Notes under the pieces: generated by a model
Database searches by the model: none
What the model was told of the DNA's origin: nothing
What the model saw: only the letters and a program-made list of their open reading frames with translations
In this document: one piece after another, positions 54,137-64,000 of the stretch
How positions within the stretch are numbered: the first letter of the stretch is position 1
Layout: each line of letters starts with the position of its first letter
Source: Stachybotrys elegans
Taxonomy: Eukaryota; Ascomycota; Sordariomycetes; Hypocreales; Stachybotryaceae
Assembly (NCBI GenBank): GCA_020746835.1
Contig: JAGPNK010000011.1
Location: 992,001 to 1,056,000 of the forward strand
Direction: 5' to 3'
DNA: 64,000 nt
Program-made: the position numbers and the translations under genes

Positions 54137-56629
54137 GTACGTGCCGTCAGGTCGTGGGACGAGGGGATCAGGATACGGTGTGACTAATAAGGAGGACGGA
54201 GCAACGGCGCAAATAGGTGGCTTTGAATACAGCGTTTATGCATGTTGCGGTGCCTTTGGTATCCAGGAAAATGAGGCATGTCTCAGACACGACGGCCAGT
54301 GTCTGGCCGTGCGAGACATTGCATCGACGTCGATCTGGGCGCCCGCTGTGGTACGTCGTGTCGCATACCAGCACCTACGACGGGGTAACGGGCTGAAATG
54401 TAAACAATATCCCAAGCTATGTGGTGAGATATGCCTCAGGCAGGCCGAACGTGGCTTCGAGACAGGCGGACAGGACGGTGGGCGTTGTCGTGGCATGCAT
54501 ATTTTGTGACAGGTCTTGTGGGTATGCGTTGTTGACGCTGGTCTCCGCAGAGACATTGCCTTGCGAGCGGTCAGTGTGAGCCCGTGGCATCTATTGGTTC
54601 CGGTGCTCGATGCTGCGCAGTGGTGGATGTGACGACCAAAGACAGGCTGGTGGGTGAAGTTTCGGTGCGTCAGACCAGACACGGTAGTGCTTGGGGTTCA
54701 GCCATGGGTGCGGTCGAGGCTAATGCGATGCTACTGCGATGCTAATGCAATGAGATGTCATCGATCGAGGGCAGGGGCTTCCAAGGTGTGGTGGAAGCGG
54801 GAGGGCCCGGTGCGGTATGTTGGTGTTGGCAATGCATTGGAGGCATCGTGACGATTCGAGATGACTAGTCCTAGCTACCGTGTAAGTGAGTACAGATGAT
54901 GCAGCGAGGAAGTACGGTGAGGCACAATGAAGTGCGGTAATGGTATTTCTTCATCAACGGTTGGGGATAAAAATTGGGATGATTAAATTATGTGAAGGTT
55001 GTTTGTGTGTAGGTTGTTGGAGGAGAGGAAGAAATTCGAGATATCTGTCACCTTTATTCTCCAGATTTGTTAATGTTAGCAACAGCCATCAAACTTCACA
55101 TATACACAAAGGGAAAATACGAATAGACGCAGAAAAATGGCAATAATACTACAACCGAACTGATGATTTTTATTTTATTTCTAATGCTCTGATTGACGTC
55201 AATATTCTTCCATCCACGGCTGCCTGGTTCTACTGATGCTACCCTATACAACGACCGATGACGAACTGGAATATCACGTGCAGGCGAGCAAACATGGCAG
55301 GAAGCAGCAAGAGACAACTGCCAGCTTGCAAGAATACTAATCATACATACCATGATGGTTTGTTTTGGCCGGCAATATCCATGGGCAGCGGCATGCGCCA
55401 GCAAATGAACCTAGCACAAGGACCAGCCCACGAATGCAAAAGACGTTGCCTTGGTCGGCCTCATGGCCAATCTCGGGCAGTTGGAGATGAGAGCGTCGTC
55501 CAAGATTCCGACCGCGCATATGGCCAATTCCTCGCCTGCCGTCGTCGTCACAGTCTGACCAGCAACAGGCCCGATGGGCCGAGTATTGTGCTCGTTGCTG
55601 CCCGAGTCAGTCACGACGTTTTCGTCCGACGGTGTGCCTGTCTCAGACGAGATTGGTGCCGAGTCGTCGCGCTTCCCGCCCTCCGTTTCCGACCAGCCGT
55701 CCCGTTTCCGGGTTTGGCTCGACATGGAGATTGTACATTGTACGGCTGCAGCACCACATTGCCATCAGGACCCTGTGCTGGCCAGCTTGGTCCAGCTCAC
55801 GAGGTGGAGGGACACCTGATCCAGGGACCTCGGCCAAACTGACTGCTACATGGCCTAAGGGATTGAGCCCGAGCGATGGGCACTGCCCAATCTAGTCAGG
55901 CAACAAGGAGACTGCGGTAGAGGGATCGAGTGTCCAACATCATCAATGCAAATGCCGACGATCAAGATCCATCATTCAGGGTGTCGTGGCAACTCCATGC
56001 TGAAGCTGGTGATTCAATACTCGTCAGACAGGAATTCATAACAATTTCACGGGAAGCACACGGACAGGGAGACGGTTCCCGTCGCGGAATTTCGAGGAGG
56101 CGGGCACAGAATCCCCCCTCGAGACTGTCGCCTCCTAACCTAGCAAGACGCAGGGGAACTCAGGAGTGAGACAGCCAACTCGATGTCTCGCTCCAACGAC
56201 GAGGGCAGCCTCTGCATTCTTGCCGGAGCCAGAGAGAAACAAGGGAACAGACTCAGAGACATACCGCGCGCGGGAGGGGACTCCACCAGTTGCACTTGCC
56301 CGCTAGATGCATCTGTCGACACTGTGGGCGGAGGGTTGGGGTCGAGCCGTGTTCAGACTCAGAGACTTCGGGCAAGGGAGATGCGGTCAAGCAGAGAGAG
56401 ACAGAGAGACTCGCAGAGAGGGAGCGGGAAGCAGCTGAATAGGGAGAGAATTGTGTATAAATAACCATGGTCCATCCCACAAACCAAATCCTCTCTTCTT
56501 CACTCACCAGCAACAGCTTCAACCAGCTCAGCCTCGATACATTCGCTCGCACTCCGAGTGCTTCAGTCAGTCGTTTCAAGACCCAGTCATTCGTTCAACA
56601 ACAACAACCACAACCAACACTCCTTCAAG
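54137..56629. other. Long intergenic spacer
   Basis: 2.5 kb with only short frames. It includes the 3' flank of carX and, at the right, a purine-rich stretch (56380-56450) before the TATA box of the WSC gene. No gene is supported. Confidence 0.45.
56456..56463 (+). promoter_or_regulatory. TATA box of the WSC/GPI protein gene
   Basis: TATAAATA, 167 bases before the ATG at 56630. The leader that follows is rich in CAACAACAA, common for strongly expressed fungal genes. An out-of-frame ATG at 56467 lies so close to the TATA that it is probably upstream of transcription start. Confidence 0.6.
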
Positions 56630-58207
56630 ATGCACTCCAAGACTATCGTCGTTCTCGCTCTGAGCCAGATGGCTCTTGCTCAGGGCCAGTACAGCAACAA
56701 CACGACGCCGAACCCGCCCACCGATGGCACTGACGTCACCCTGCCCGTTGATACCACCGACATCAACGTGCCTGAGTGGGAGAAGGTCCTGACCCCGGAT
56801 GAGAAGAAGAAGCTCACCGAGTTCAAGGCCTCTGGCCCCAAGGCTCCCTACCAGCTGGGCGACTACCAGTACTACGGATGCACCAAGTCTGGCGATGGCT
56901 TCCCCACCTTCGACCTCCAGGTCAGCACCCCCGAGATGAGCCTCGACTTCTGCGCGGCCAGCTGCTCCACCCGCTTCTTCGGTGTCTACAACACCGACTG
57001 CTACTGCGGCGACGACCTCAGCAAGTACACTTCTGAGGTTGTCCCCGACTGGGAGTGCAGCATTCCCTGCAACGGCAACAAGCTGGAGGCTTGCGGCGGT
57101 CTCAAGGGATCCAAGCTCATCCGCCGTGGTGTGCCCCTCTCCGCCTTCCTCACCGTCTACATCCGCACCAAGGATGCCTACGCCAAGTACACTTCGACTG
57201 CTTCCCCCGTCACCTACACCACCACCGACTCCAAGGGCAAGCCCACCGAGATTGTCAAGCTGAAGGATCTCAAGGACAAGGAGGACAAGGACAAGGAGGA
57301 CAAGGACAAGGAGGACAAGGACAAGGAGGACAAGGATGACAAGAAGAAGCTCGATGAGAAGAAGAAGATTGACGAGTGGAAGAAGAAGAAGATTGTCTGC
57401 TACGGCGACTACTGCGCCCCTGAGTTCCCCGTCGAGGATGGCAAGCACGAGCGCATTGTCTGCGAGGATGACTGGTGCCGCCCTGAGCCCTGCGAGACCG
57501 AGGACTGGAGCAAGCTCGTCGTCTGCAAGTCTGGCAAGTGCAAGTACCAGGAGTGCAAGGACGATGAGTGCCACGCCAAGAAGATTGTCTGCTACGATGG
57601 CAAGTGCGAGAGCGAGAAGTGCTTCGGCGACGAGTGCAAGAAGAAGCTCACCTGCAAGGACAAGAAGTGCGAGCACAAGACCTGCGACAAGGACTGCTTC
57701 AAGCACGAGGTCTGCGAGGAGGACAAGTGCAAGCCTGTCCCCAAGTGCAACGGAGAGTGCCCTGTTCCTCCTGCCCCCAAGCCCATCGCCAAGCCCGAGG
57801 TTGTCGACAAGAAGCCCGAGGTCGTTGTTGACAAGAAGCCCGAGGTCGTTGTTGAGAAGAAGCCCGAGGTTGTCGTGGAGAAGAAGCCCGAGGTTGTGGT
57901 TGAGAAGAAGCCCGAGGTTGTGGTTGAGAAGAAGCCCGAGGTCGCTGAGAAGAAGCCTGAGGTTGCCGTCGCTCCCCAGACTCCTGGCCAGAAGTACCCC
58001 GAGCAGCCTTCCACCGGTGGTGCCTCTTCTCCCGCTACTGGCGGCAGCGTCTCTCCTCCTCCTCCCGTCACTGGTGGACAGTCTTCCCCTGCTGGCCGCC
58101 CCGCTGGCAACAACACTGTCACCGTCAACGCCTCTGGCAAGACGACTCCCGTCTTCGGACTCGTTTCCGTCATCGGCGCTCTCGCTGGTCTCGCTTACCT
58201 CCTGTAA
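56630..58207 (+). CDS. WSC-domain GPI-anchored cell-surface protein with Cys-rich array
   Basis: Intronless, 525 aa. The order of parts is: signal peptide (1-18, ending ALA); Asn/Thr/Pro-rich start; a WSC domain (about 78-165) with its paired cysteines, for example YYGC, FCAASC, TDCYCGDDL and ACGG, a likely carbohydrate-binding fold; an acidic/basic Lys-Asp-Lys-Glu-Asp repeat; a Cys-rich array (about 254-377) of six CX4C-based modules; eight KPEVVVEK-type repeats (about 389-445); a Ser/Gly/Pro region; and a C-terminal hydrophobic tail fitting a GPI signal. This is the layout of an adhesin or wall sensor-like protein exposed on the cell wall. Codon use is extremely biased to C- or G-ending codons, suggesting high expression. 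I know no named family with this whole arrangement. Confidence 0.85.
   Translation: MHSKTIVVLALSQMALAQGQYSNNTTPNPPTDGTDVTLPVDTTDINVPEWEKVLTPDEKKKLTEFKASGPKAPYQLGDYQYYGCTKSGDGFPTFDLQVSTPEMSLDFCAASCSTRFFGVYNTDCYCGDDLSKYTSEVVPDWECSIPCNGNKLEACGGLKGSKLIRRGVPLSAFLTVYIRTKDAYAKYTSTASPVTYTTTDSKGKPTEIVKLKDLKDKEDKDKEDKDKEDKDKEDKDDKKKLDEKKKIDEWKKKKIVCYGDYCAPEFPVEDGKHERIVCEDDWCRPEPCETEDWSKLVVCKSGKCKYQECKDDECHAKKIVCYDGKCESEKCFGDECKKKLTCKDKKCEHKTCDKDCFKHEVCEEDKCKPVPKCNGECPVPPAPKPIAKPEVVDKKPEVVVDKKPEVVVEKKPEVVVEKKPEVVVEKKPEVVVEKKPEVAEKKPEVAVAPQTPGQKYPEQPSTGGASSPATGGSVSPPPPVTGGQSSPAGRPAGNNTVTVNASGKTTPVFGLVSVIGALAGLAYLL
57268..57345 (+). repeat. 15-base tandem repeat coding KDKED
   Basis: About five near-perfect units of AAGGACAAGGAGGAC encode a fully charged Lys-Asp-Lys-Glu-Asp spacer between the WSC domain and the Cys-rich array. 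Confidence 0.9.
57793..57966 (+). repeat. 24-base tandem repeat coding KPEVVVEK
   Basis: Eight units of about 24 bases encode Lys-Pro-Glu-Val-Val-Val-(Glu/Asp)-Lys, likely a wall-spanning stalk. The units differ mainly at third codon positions. Confidence 0.9.
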
Positions 58208-59915
58208 GCTCTTGGAGGAGAAAATTGGTTGCTTTGACTTCATATAGACATAATTCGATAGATCGGGGTTAGGAGAAGGGGGAGCCACTCGACTCACGAT
58301 TGGAAGAGTTGGAAAAAGGTTTTTGGACTCCGCGCTTCGAGGATAGACTAGAATGCATTAATTAGATAGTAATTCATTGTGGTTCAACAATATTGTTTGG
58401 TGCACTTTGCTTTTCATTCATTCTTGCTGCTCTCACTTCTCTCACTTCTCTCTAATTTCCGTGTTTTCTTCGACCTTGACTTCACTGATCCTCCTCTTCG
58501 TTCTGCTTGTGAGTTTGACAGAATGTTTATTGATAGACAGGCCCATCATTTTTGCTCGCGAACCCGAGGATGCCACCCCAGACCCTAACCTACAACGCCC
58601 GAGAGAGAGAGATCAGCAACCATTATCATCAGTCAGCGGCACAACTACTACTAAAGATAGTCAGGTGCAGTGCCACGATGCAACGCTGTGCTGCACGTTC
58701 GCAGGCTTGGGTCGAAAAAGTGGTTCCTAGCCACCTGTTCTCTTCCCAAGACGAGGAAGCTGCGTAACACCCCCTTGGCAATCCAACCCTCGGCCTGACA
58801 AGAGGCAGTAATTATGTGGCAGTGTCCGTGGAACCACCCCGGCGGTATCGGCATCATCGCTTGCTCATGATTCATGGGTGAGGACAGCAACTGCAGGCTG
58901 GGCCACTCGCTTGCATGTACGGAGCTTCCTGAATGGCTTCACTTGTTCAGGATCAGCGCTGCGGGCGGTTACGTTGCATCGCTAAGTCGCAGTAGAGGCC
59001 CATGGGAGAGAGGCCTTTGAGCATTTAATCGGCATTAGCGGGTAGAAGGCATGTCATGTGTGAGCAGCACGAGGATAATGCCCACAAAGACTATCCAATC
59101 CCGCTGACCATTCCCCCGCCTATATCTACCAGTATCAAATGTGATGTCGACTGACTACAACCTACTGAAGATGAAACATCCAACGGTTGAGTTGGGAAGA
59201 AGAGAGAGAGAGAGAGGAAGAAAAATGGAGGAAATCCAGTCCCGAAGCTGTGGAACGGTACGAGCCGCCCAGGTAGGACTAAAGACTGCAGGTTTTGGCA
59301 GCGAGAGGCGGGTGAGAGACACCGCCATCGCGTCGTCCCAACAGGAAGGGCCTCGCTTCTCGACAGGAACCGGGATCGCCCAGACCACGTACCATTGCAT
59401 CGAGGGCTGCATATCTGGGTTCGAGCGGTTGGCCGCCACGACACGCAGGTGGGAGGGCCACGTCAACATACGCGCTCCTAGAAAAAGACGCTGCTAGGAT
59501 AACAAATGGCGAGGCACATGCTCGAATACGCTCACCAGCCAAGGAGACGGCGGACAAAAAGGCAAGGCGAGGGGGGGGGGAAGCTGCTGGAACCTGGTTA
59601 CGGTGGAGGTGGAGTTTCATGCTCCCAAGCACAGCGTAGCATTGCATGCTGTGTGCAGGCTGTATGTAGGTAGTATGTACCTAGCCATAGTCGAGTCTGT
59701 GGCTTTTCTTCGCACATGGATTTGACGCACACAAGGTGTATGTACACGGGTTGGTGAGAGGCGGGCGCGCCCTTGGCTCTGGAGAGATTACGTGTCGTGT
59801 GTCATGCGGACAAGAGGAATATACTTTGAGCTTGAATTGCCAAGAATGGCAAGATGAGCGTACAGACAGGCCTTGGGGTTTTTTATTCCGTTGCATGCTG
59901 GGCGGTCATGCGTCT

Positions 59916-59952
59916 AGTCTGGTCGGGTCGGGTCTGGTCTGGTCTGGTCTGG
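59916..59952. repeat. GGTCT/GGTCG short tandem repeat
   Basis: Seven GGTCT- or GGTCG-type pentamers in a row within the long spacer. Confidence 0.85.
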
Positions 59953-60514
59953 CGAGCCATAGCCTCGGGTACGAGCCCGACAACCTGGGCATGATGGCGA
60001 GTAATACAGGCCTGGTCAGCGTGGGGCGAGACGCTTCCGGCGGTGTGGAAGCAGGCTCGCCCGGCCGGAGGGGTTCGGGAGCATGCGTGCTGTCATATTG
60101 GGAAAGGGGGATGCTGGGTGCAGCGTTACATGGAGCATGCGGTGTGTAAGAGTAATGGATGGCATGCAGAGAGGTGGTACGAGGAACAGTCGAAGGTGTC
60201 GCCCAAGCTCATGCACGTCATCCCTGTCGCTGGCCATGTAGTTAGTTGCCCGTGAACTCGACACGCACACGGGGTTTGCCGTCGAGGTGGGCCGAGGGGG
60301 CGACCCAGAGCCTTGGAATAGTGGTGCTCGGATCCCAGCCCGGAGGAGGAGGAGGGAGAGGGAGAGGGAGAGGAGAGGAGGAGGGTAGGAGAAGGTCTTG
60401 TGCTTTGCATGAGTAGGTGAAGAAGGTAAAGAGAAGGGGCGGGGATGTTGGCCTTGGGCGAAGCCGATGGACAGGCAGATGGTGCAAGTGTGGAAAGCAA
60501 AGACGAAAGAAAAC

Positions 60515-60618
60515 ACTGACACCGACACCGACACCGACAGGCTGGGACGGTAGCGGTAGCGGCAGCGGCAGCGGCAGCGGCAGGCAGGGCAGGCAGGGCA
60601 GGCAGGGCAGGGGAGGCA
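60515..60618. repeat. Compound minisatellite (ACACCG, GGTAGC/GGCAGC, AGGCAGGGC)
   Basis: Three adjacent short tandem repeats: ACACCG hexamers, GGTAGC/GGCAGC hexamers, then GGCAGGGCA nonamers. Frames through it give artificial Ser-Val or Gly-Ser repeats, so overlapping ORFs are not genes. Confidence 0.9.
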
Positions 60619-61936
60619 CAGATGTGACGGTGACGGAATGCTATTACCTATTACCACGCGTATTATGCCGTCCCTCTCTCTCGTCGATTGCCCAGTGGGT
60701 TGGGCGGGCTTGCATGCGGCTGACATAGTGCTATATTTCCATTCCGCAAGAGGGAGGTAGTAAAAAAGCCCCCCCTAGTCTAGCCTGCGCATAGCGACAA
60801 AGTCAAGCTGGGGCTAGGCTCGACTAGGAAGACGGGCAGAAGCAGGCAGGAACCATCATGGACATTCCTTCCACTCTTCCTCTTCCTCTCTCTCTCTCTC
60901 TTACCCGTACTTTTACTCTTATCTTAGTGACCCCCTCTTCTTCTTCTTCTTCTCCTGGCCTGATATTCCCATTCCCGGACACACCGTACCAACCGCCCGT
61001 CACCCCTCCTCTCCTCCTCCTGTCCAGCCCCCCTGGATCAAATAAATACCCTCTCTTCTTGGCCTGCTGCTCGACTCTTACTTTTAAGCTTCGGTCCATT
61101 GCGCGCCCAATCAACTCTTGTCCCATTTCAGCTCCACCAGCCCTCCCGCTTGCCACGGCACAGAAGCTTCCTTTCTTTTTCTTCTTCTCCCTCCCTTCCT
61201 CTTCTTTCCCCTGTCTTGTGGTTTTTTTCTTCCAATTAGATACTGTCAGACAGGACGGCAGCAGCGACATACAAGGACCAACGTTGATCCAGACACAACC
61301 AAAGCCCTACTAGGTTCAGGGTTCTCTCTTCCTGGACCAACCCAACACGCACATCTACTGCCACCCAGGCTCCCGGGTCGGCATTTACCTACGGATTTAA
61401 GAGATTTTACACTTCCATTTCTCCCTTCTTCCCGCCAGTCTGGAACCGTGACGTCAGAAGGCGACCAACATCTCTCCAACACCCATCTACGGATACTGCA
61501 CACATATTTCACCAGTATTCATTCCACCTCACTTTCTACACCAGTCGACTCCCCTTGCGAATTGCGTGCGCCTGCGGCTACGACCAGGGCCAGGGGTCTA
61601 GCTCATCCTGTCCCGCCCTGTCCTTGCACTGGACAGATATCACCACTCCTGTGCGACATTGGGCCTACAAGAAAGAGCACAGCTGCGGAGCGTGCGGTCT
61701 GTGTTTCCTCTGCGTGCCTGCCCGACATCCCGGCTGTCATTGGCAACGCATCCCCAAAACCCACGACCCTGTGCCCTGGCCTCGACTAGGTTCGATACTA
61801 CCATCCTAGGTAGCCAGATCCTTGTCTCCGCGTCTCAAAGGGGCAGGGCAGCCAGCCAGCGAGCCAAGGGAAACAAACACCCTTTGCCGCCCGCCTGGTA
61901 TATATACTCTTCGGATAACATCCCTCGTCGTCTGCC

Positions 61937-63310
61937 ATGGACTCGCCACCAAGCTCCATATTTAATAGTGCGCAGTCCGAGGACCAGAAACACCTCCCTC
62001 TAGACCAGAACTTCGCTGCCTCGTCTCGCACCATGGCCGAGGACCAATCCAGCAGCACCCAGGGCCGCCTAGGCCCTCCCTCGCCCGTCTCCACCAGCTC
62101 TGCCATTGCTGTGGGCAGCATCTCCAACGTCGCCGTCATCCAGAGCATCGAGCAGGGCACCTTTGTCTCCGACGGCGACCCAGACGACGACACGCGCAGC
62201 TTGACCGAGAGCATCCGCCAGCACATTGTCGACGGCGGCCTGCGCTACCACGCCTACCATGCCGGCCAGTACGCCTTCCCCAACGACGAGACGGAGCAGC
62301 ATCGCGAAGACCTGAAGCATCACCTCATCCTCTACCTCTGCGACAATAACTATTTCTACGCGCCTGTCAAGCCACTCTTGGAGGAGGGCATCGAGGTCCT
62401 TGACCTCGGCACAGGGACGGGCAAGTGGTGTATGGAATGTATGTCGCTCACACTCGTCTGCTCTACTCACTTGAATGGCACAGGACTGGGCTAACTCCTT
62501 CACGTTTGCAGTGGCCGACACGTACCCTGCCACAACCTTTCACGGCATGGACCTGTCGCCGATACAGCCAGACTGGGTGCCCGAGAATGTGCTCTTCGTC
62601 GTCGATGACATCGAGCACGAGGGCGGATGGACGTACGGCGAGGAAAGGTTTGACTACATCCACATCCGCCACACCATCCACTCGATACGAAACCGTCCCC
62701 AGATGTGGGAGCGTATATACGAGTAAGCCACACGCACCCTCCCCCCCGCTTCACCTCCAATGCTGATGGCAAACTCCCCAGGCACCTGAAGCCGGGCGGC
62801 TACGTCGAGATCCAGGAATTCCACTACACAATTGGGTGCGACGATGACTCGTGCGACGGCCCTTACGCCTTTAGAGACTTTCTCCGCTACCTCCGTGACG
62901 GCATGGCCGCTCTCGGCGCCGACCTCGATGCCATCCTGCATGTCGAGGGCGAGCTCCGCGCCGCTGGCTTCCAGGACATTTGCTCCAAGCAGCTCAAGTG
63001 CCCCAACGGCCCGTGGCCCAAGAGGCGACGCCTGCAGGAGTGCGGCCACATCCTACGAGACACCATCATGTGGGGGCTGAATGGCTTTGCACGACGTCCC
63101 TTCCGTGACGGGCTGAACTGGACCTTGCTGCAGATCGAAATGTTCCTCGTCGACGTCCGCAAGTCGCTCAGCGAGGAGGTCAATGGCAACCCCAAGTACC
63201 ACGACTACTTCCCCTTGCACAACATATATGCTCGCAAGCCTCTCAATGCCCAACAGCCGCCTGATCCTGCGACCGCCGCTACTCCGGCACCAAAGGAGCC
63301 ATCTCCTTAA
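61937..63310 (+). CDS. LaeA-like SAM-dependent methyltransferase
   Basis: Exons 61937..62438, 62512..62722 and 62782..63310 give 413 aa. A disordered Ser/Pro-rich N-terminus of about 95 residues precedes the methyltransferase domain: a RYHAYHAGQYAFPNDE lead-in, SAM motif I VLDLGTGTGKW (about 153-163), the GMDLSPIQPDW acidic loop, a FDYIHIRH motif, and HLKPGGYVEIQE. This order and wording are those of the LaeA/Llm methyltransferase family, which includes global regulators of secondary metabolism in the nuclear velvet complex. The lead-in differs from canonical LaeA, so it is more likely a LaeA-like paralogue than LaeA itself. A TATA-like box 31 bases before the first ATG raises the chance that the in-frame ATG at 62033 is the true start. 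Confidence 0.85.
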
Positions 63311-64000
63311 GGTTGGTATATGAAATGGGATGGAGTCAGGGACATTATACGACTTACTAGGGTGCTATATAGCGAGATGATTCTCTCGCACTAGCCTTCT
63401 ATATAGGGAAGGGGGCGCATTGGTGGGTTTACACGGCATATTGGGACGAGATTTATCTCTACGAAGTGATGAAAATAGGACTCTTTTGTTGCGGCTTGGA
63501 GCATTGGCTAGATACGCGGGATACGGGGTACACTGAGATTCTCATGGTCACAATGGGAAGGGAAATAATTAGATCCCAATAGATGGCATCTGGTACCATG
63601 TTCCTGATACCCAGACCTAAGGTTGTTCATCAAGACTTGGCGGCACTGGTTAAGAGGGTCACCATCATATAAAATGACATTCACAACATCAATGCTCCCT
63701 CTGAATGACTCGTTGCGTCGAGAGTGAAAGCCACCAGCCACACAGGAAGTCCGTGGCATATCTCGGTGTTGTCGGTCGTCCTGCCTTCCGTGTTCCCCTG
63801 AGGGTATCATGTCTTCTTCCGCATTGGCGCAGATCTCGGGGGGTCAGGGTTGTTCAAGCTCATAGAGACTGCTGCGGGCATCCTGATGATGCGTGTTCAT
63901 CCATTTCCACGCTGCCGTATCATTGCATTACTCGCCTCCGCCATCTTCATCACCCCCCGTCCTTCCTCATGATGAGAAGAAGAAGGATACCGTAGAGGTG
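63311..64000. other. Intergenic sequence at right edge
   Basis: 690 bases after the LaeA-like gene. No gene, tRNA or repeat that I can support. Confidence 0.5.

Larger units (their letters stand above)
58208..61936. other. Long intergenic spacer with simple repeats
   Basis: 3.7 kb without a supported gene. It holds several low-complexity tracts (59916-59952 and 60515-60618) and a long CT-rich region at 60870-61250 that probably belongs to the promoter or leader of the LaeA-like gene. A tatatata-like box is at 61899-61906, only 31 bases before the first ATG of that gene. Confidence 0.45.

Noticed and set aside
57268..57966. Repeats considered as a CRISPR array
   Set aside because: The repeats are contiguous and coding, without unique spacers, and the window is eukaryotic.
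56576..58297. 573-codon open frame antisense to the WSC/GPI gene
   Set aside because: It is a shadow of extreme third-position bias and tandem repeats in the real gene; its translation is Leu/Val/Ala-rich repeats with no family features.
60016..60726. 236-codon minus-strand frame and overlapping frames over repeats
   Set aside because: Composition comes from simple hexamer and nonamer repeats; not credible as a protein.

Overview
This window is nuclear DNA from a filamentous ascomycete (Pezizomycotina), most likely a sordariomycete and plausibly a member of the Hypocreales. The support is short GT-AG introns of about 50-110 bases with branch points such as gctaac and gctgac, pyrimidine-rich leaders, and genes typical of such fungi: an AA9 polysaccharide monooxygenase with a CBM1, a LaeA-like methyltransferase, a WSC-domain GPI protein, and a Fusarium-type carO opsin beside a carX carotenoid oxygenase. 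Exon structures were worked out by hand from splice signals and reading-frame continuity.

Left end (1-6.7 kb): a decayed secondary-metabolism locus. It holds the 3' end of an O-methyltransferase, an intact two-lobed ABM-like protein, an aldo-keto reductase relic with an internal deletion, a six-exon cytochrome P450 that is intact except for an in-frame TGA, and a possible second P450 relic. A tRNA-Val(AAC) closes this part.

7-24.6 kb: housekeeping and conserved genes. These are mitochondrial ribosomal protein mL50, a small cysteine-rich membrane protein, DAHP synthase, a conserved nuclear-type protein whose only intron is bracketed by an imperfect direct repeat, a probable mitochondrial membrane protein, a TDP2-like phosphodiesterase, an F-box protein, a degenerate secreted-protein pseudogene and a MYND-finger protein. 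About 4.9 kb without a convincing gene follows.

29-44 kb: a dense housekeeping block. It contains a Na+/H+ antiporter, ribosomal protein eL13, a SmgGDS-like armadillo protein, PAM16, biotin-protein ligase BPL1, COA4, MGM101 and a TB2/DP1/HVA22-family protein. Five of its products belong to translation, mitochondrial import, respiratory-chain assembly, mtDNA maintenance or biotinylation. Both eL13 and PAM16 have a first coding exon consisting only of the ATG.

46-64 kb: a more accessory region with long spacers. It contains the AA9-CBM1 gene, whose first intron appears to begin AT instead of GT; a MetE-like zinc enzyme; carO and carX in divergent orientation around a 1.3 kb spacer with clustered GATC motifs; a WSC/GPI cell-surface protein with an unusual six-unit CX4C array; and a LaeA-like methyltransferase. 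CarX would supply retinal for the CarO light-driven proton pump. The phytoene synthase/cyclase and desaturase genes that accompany this pair in Fusarium are not in the window.
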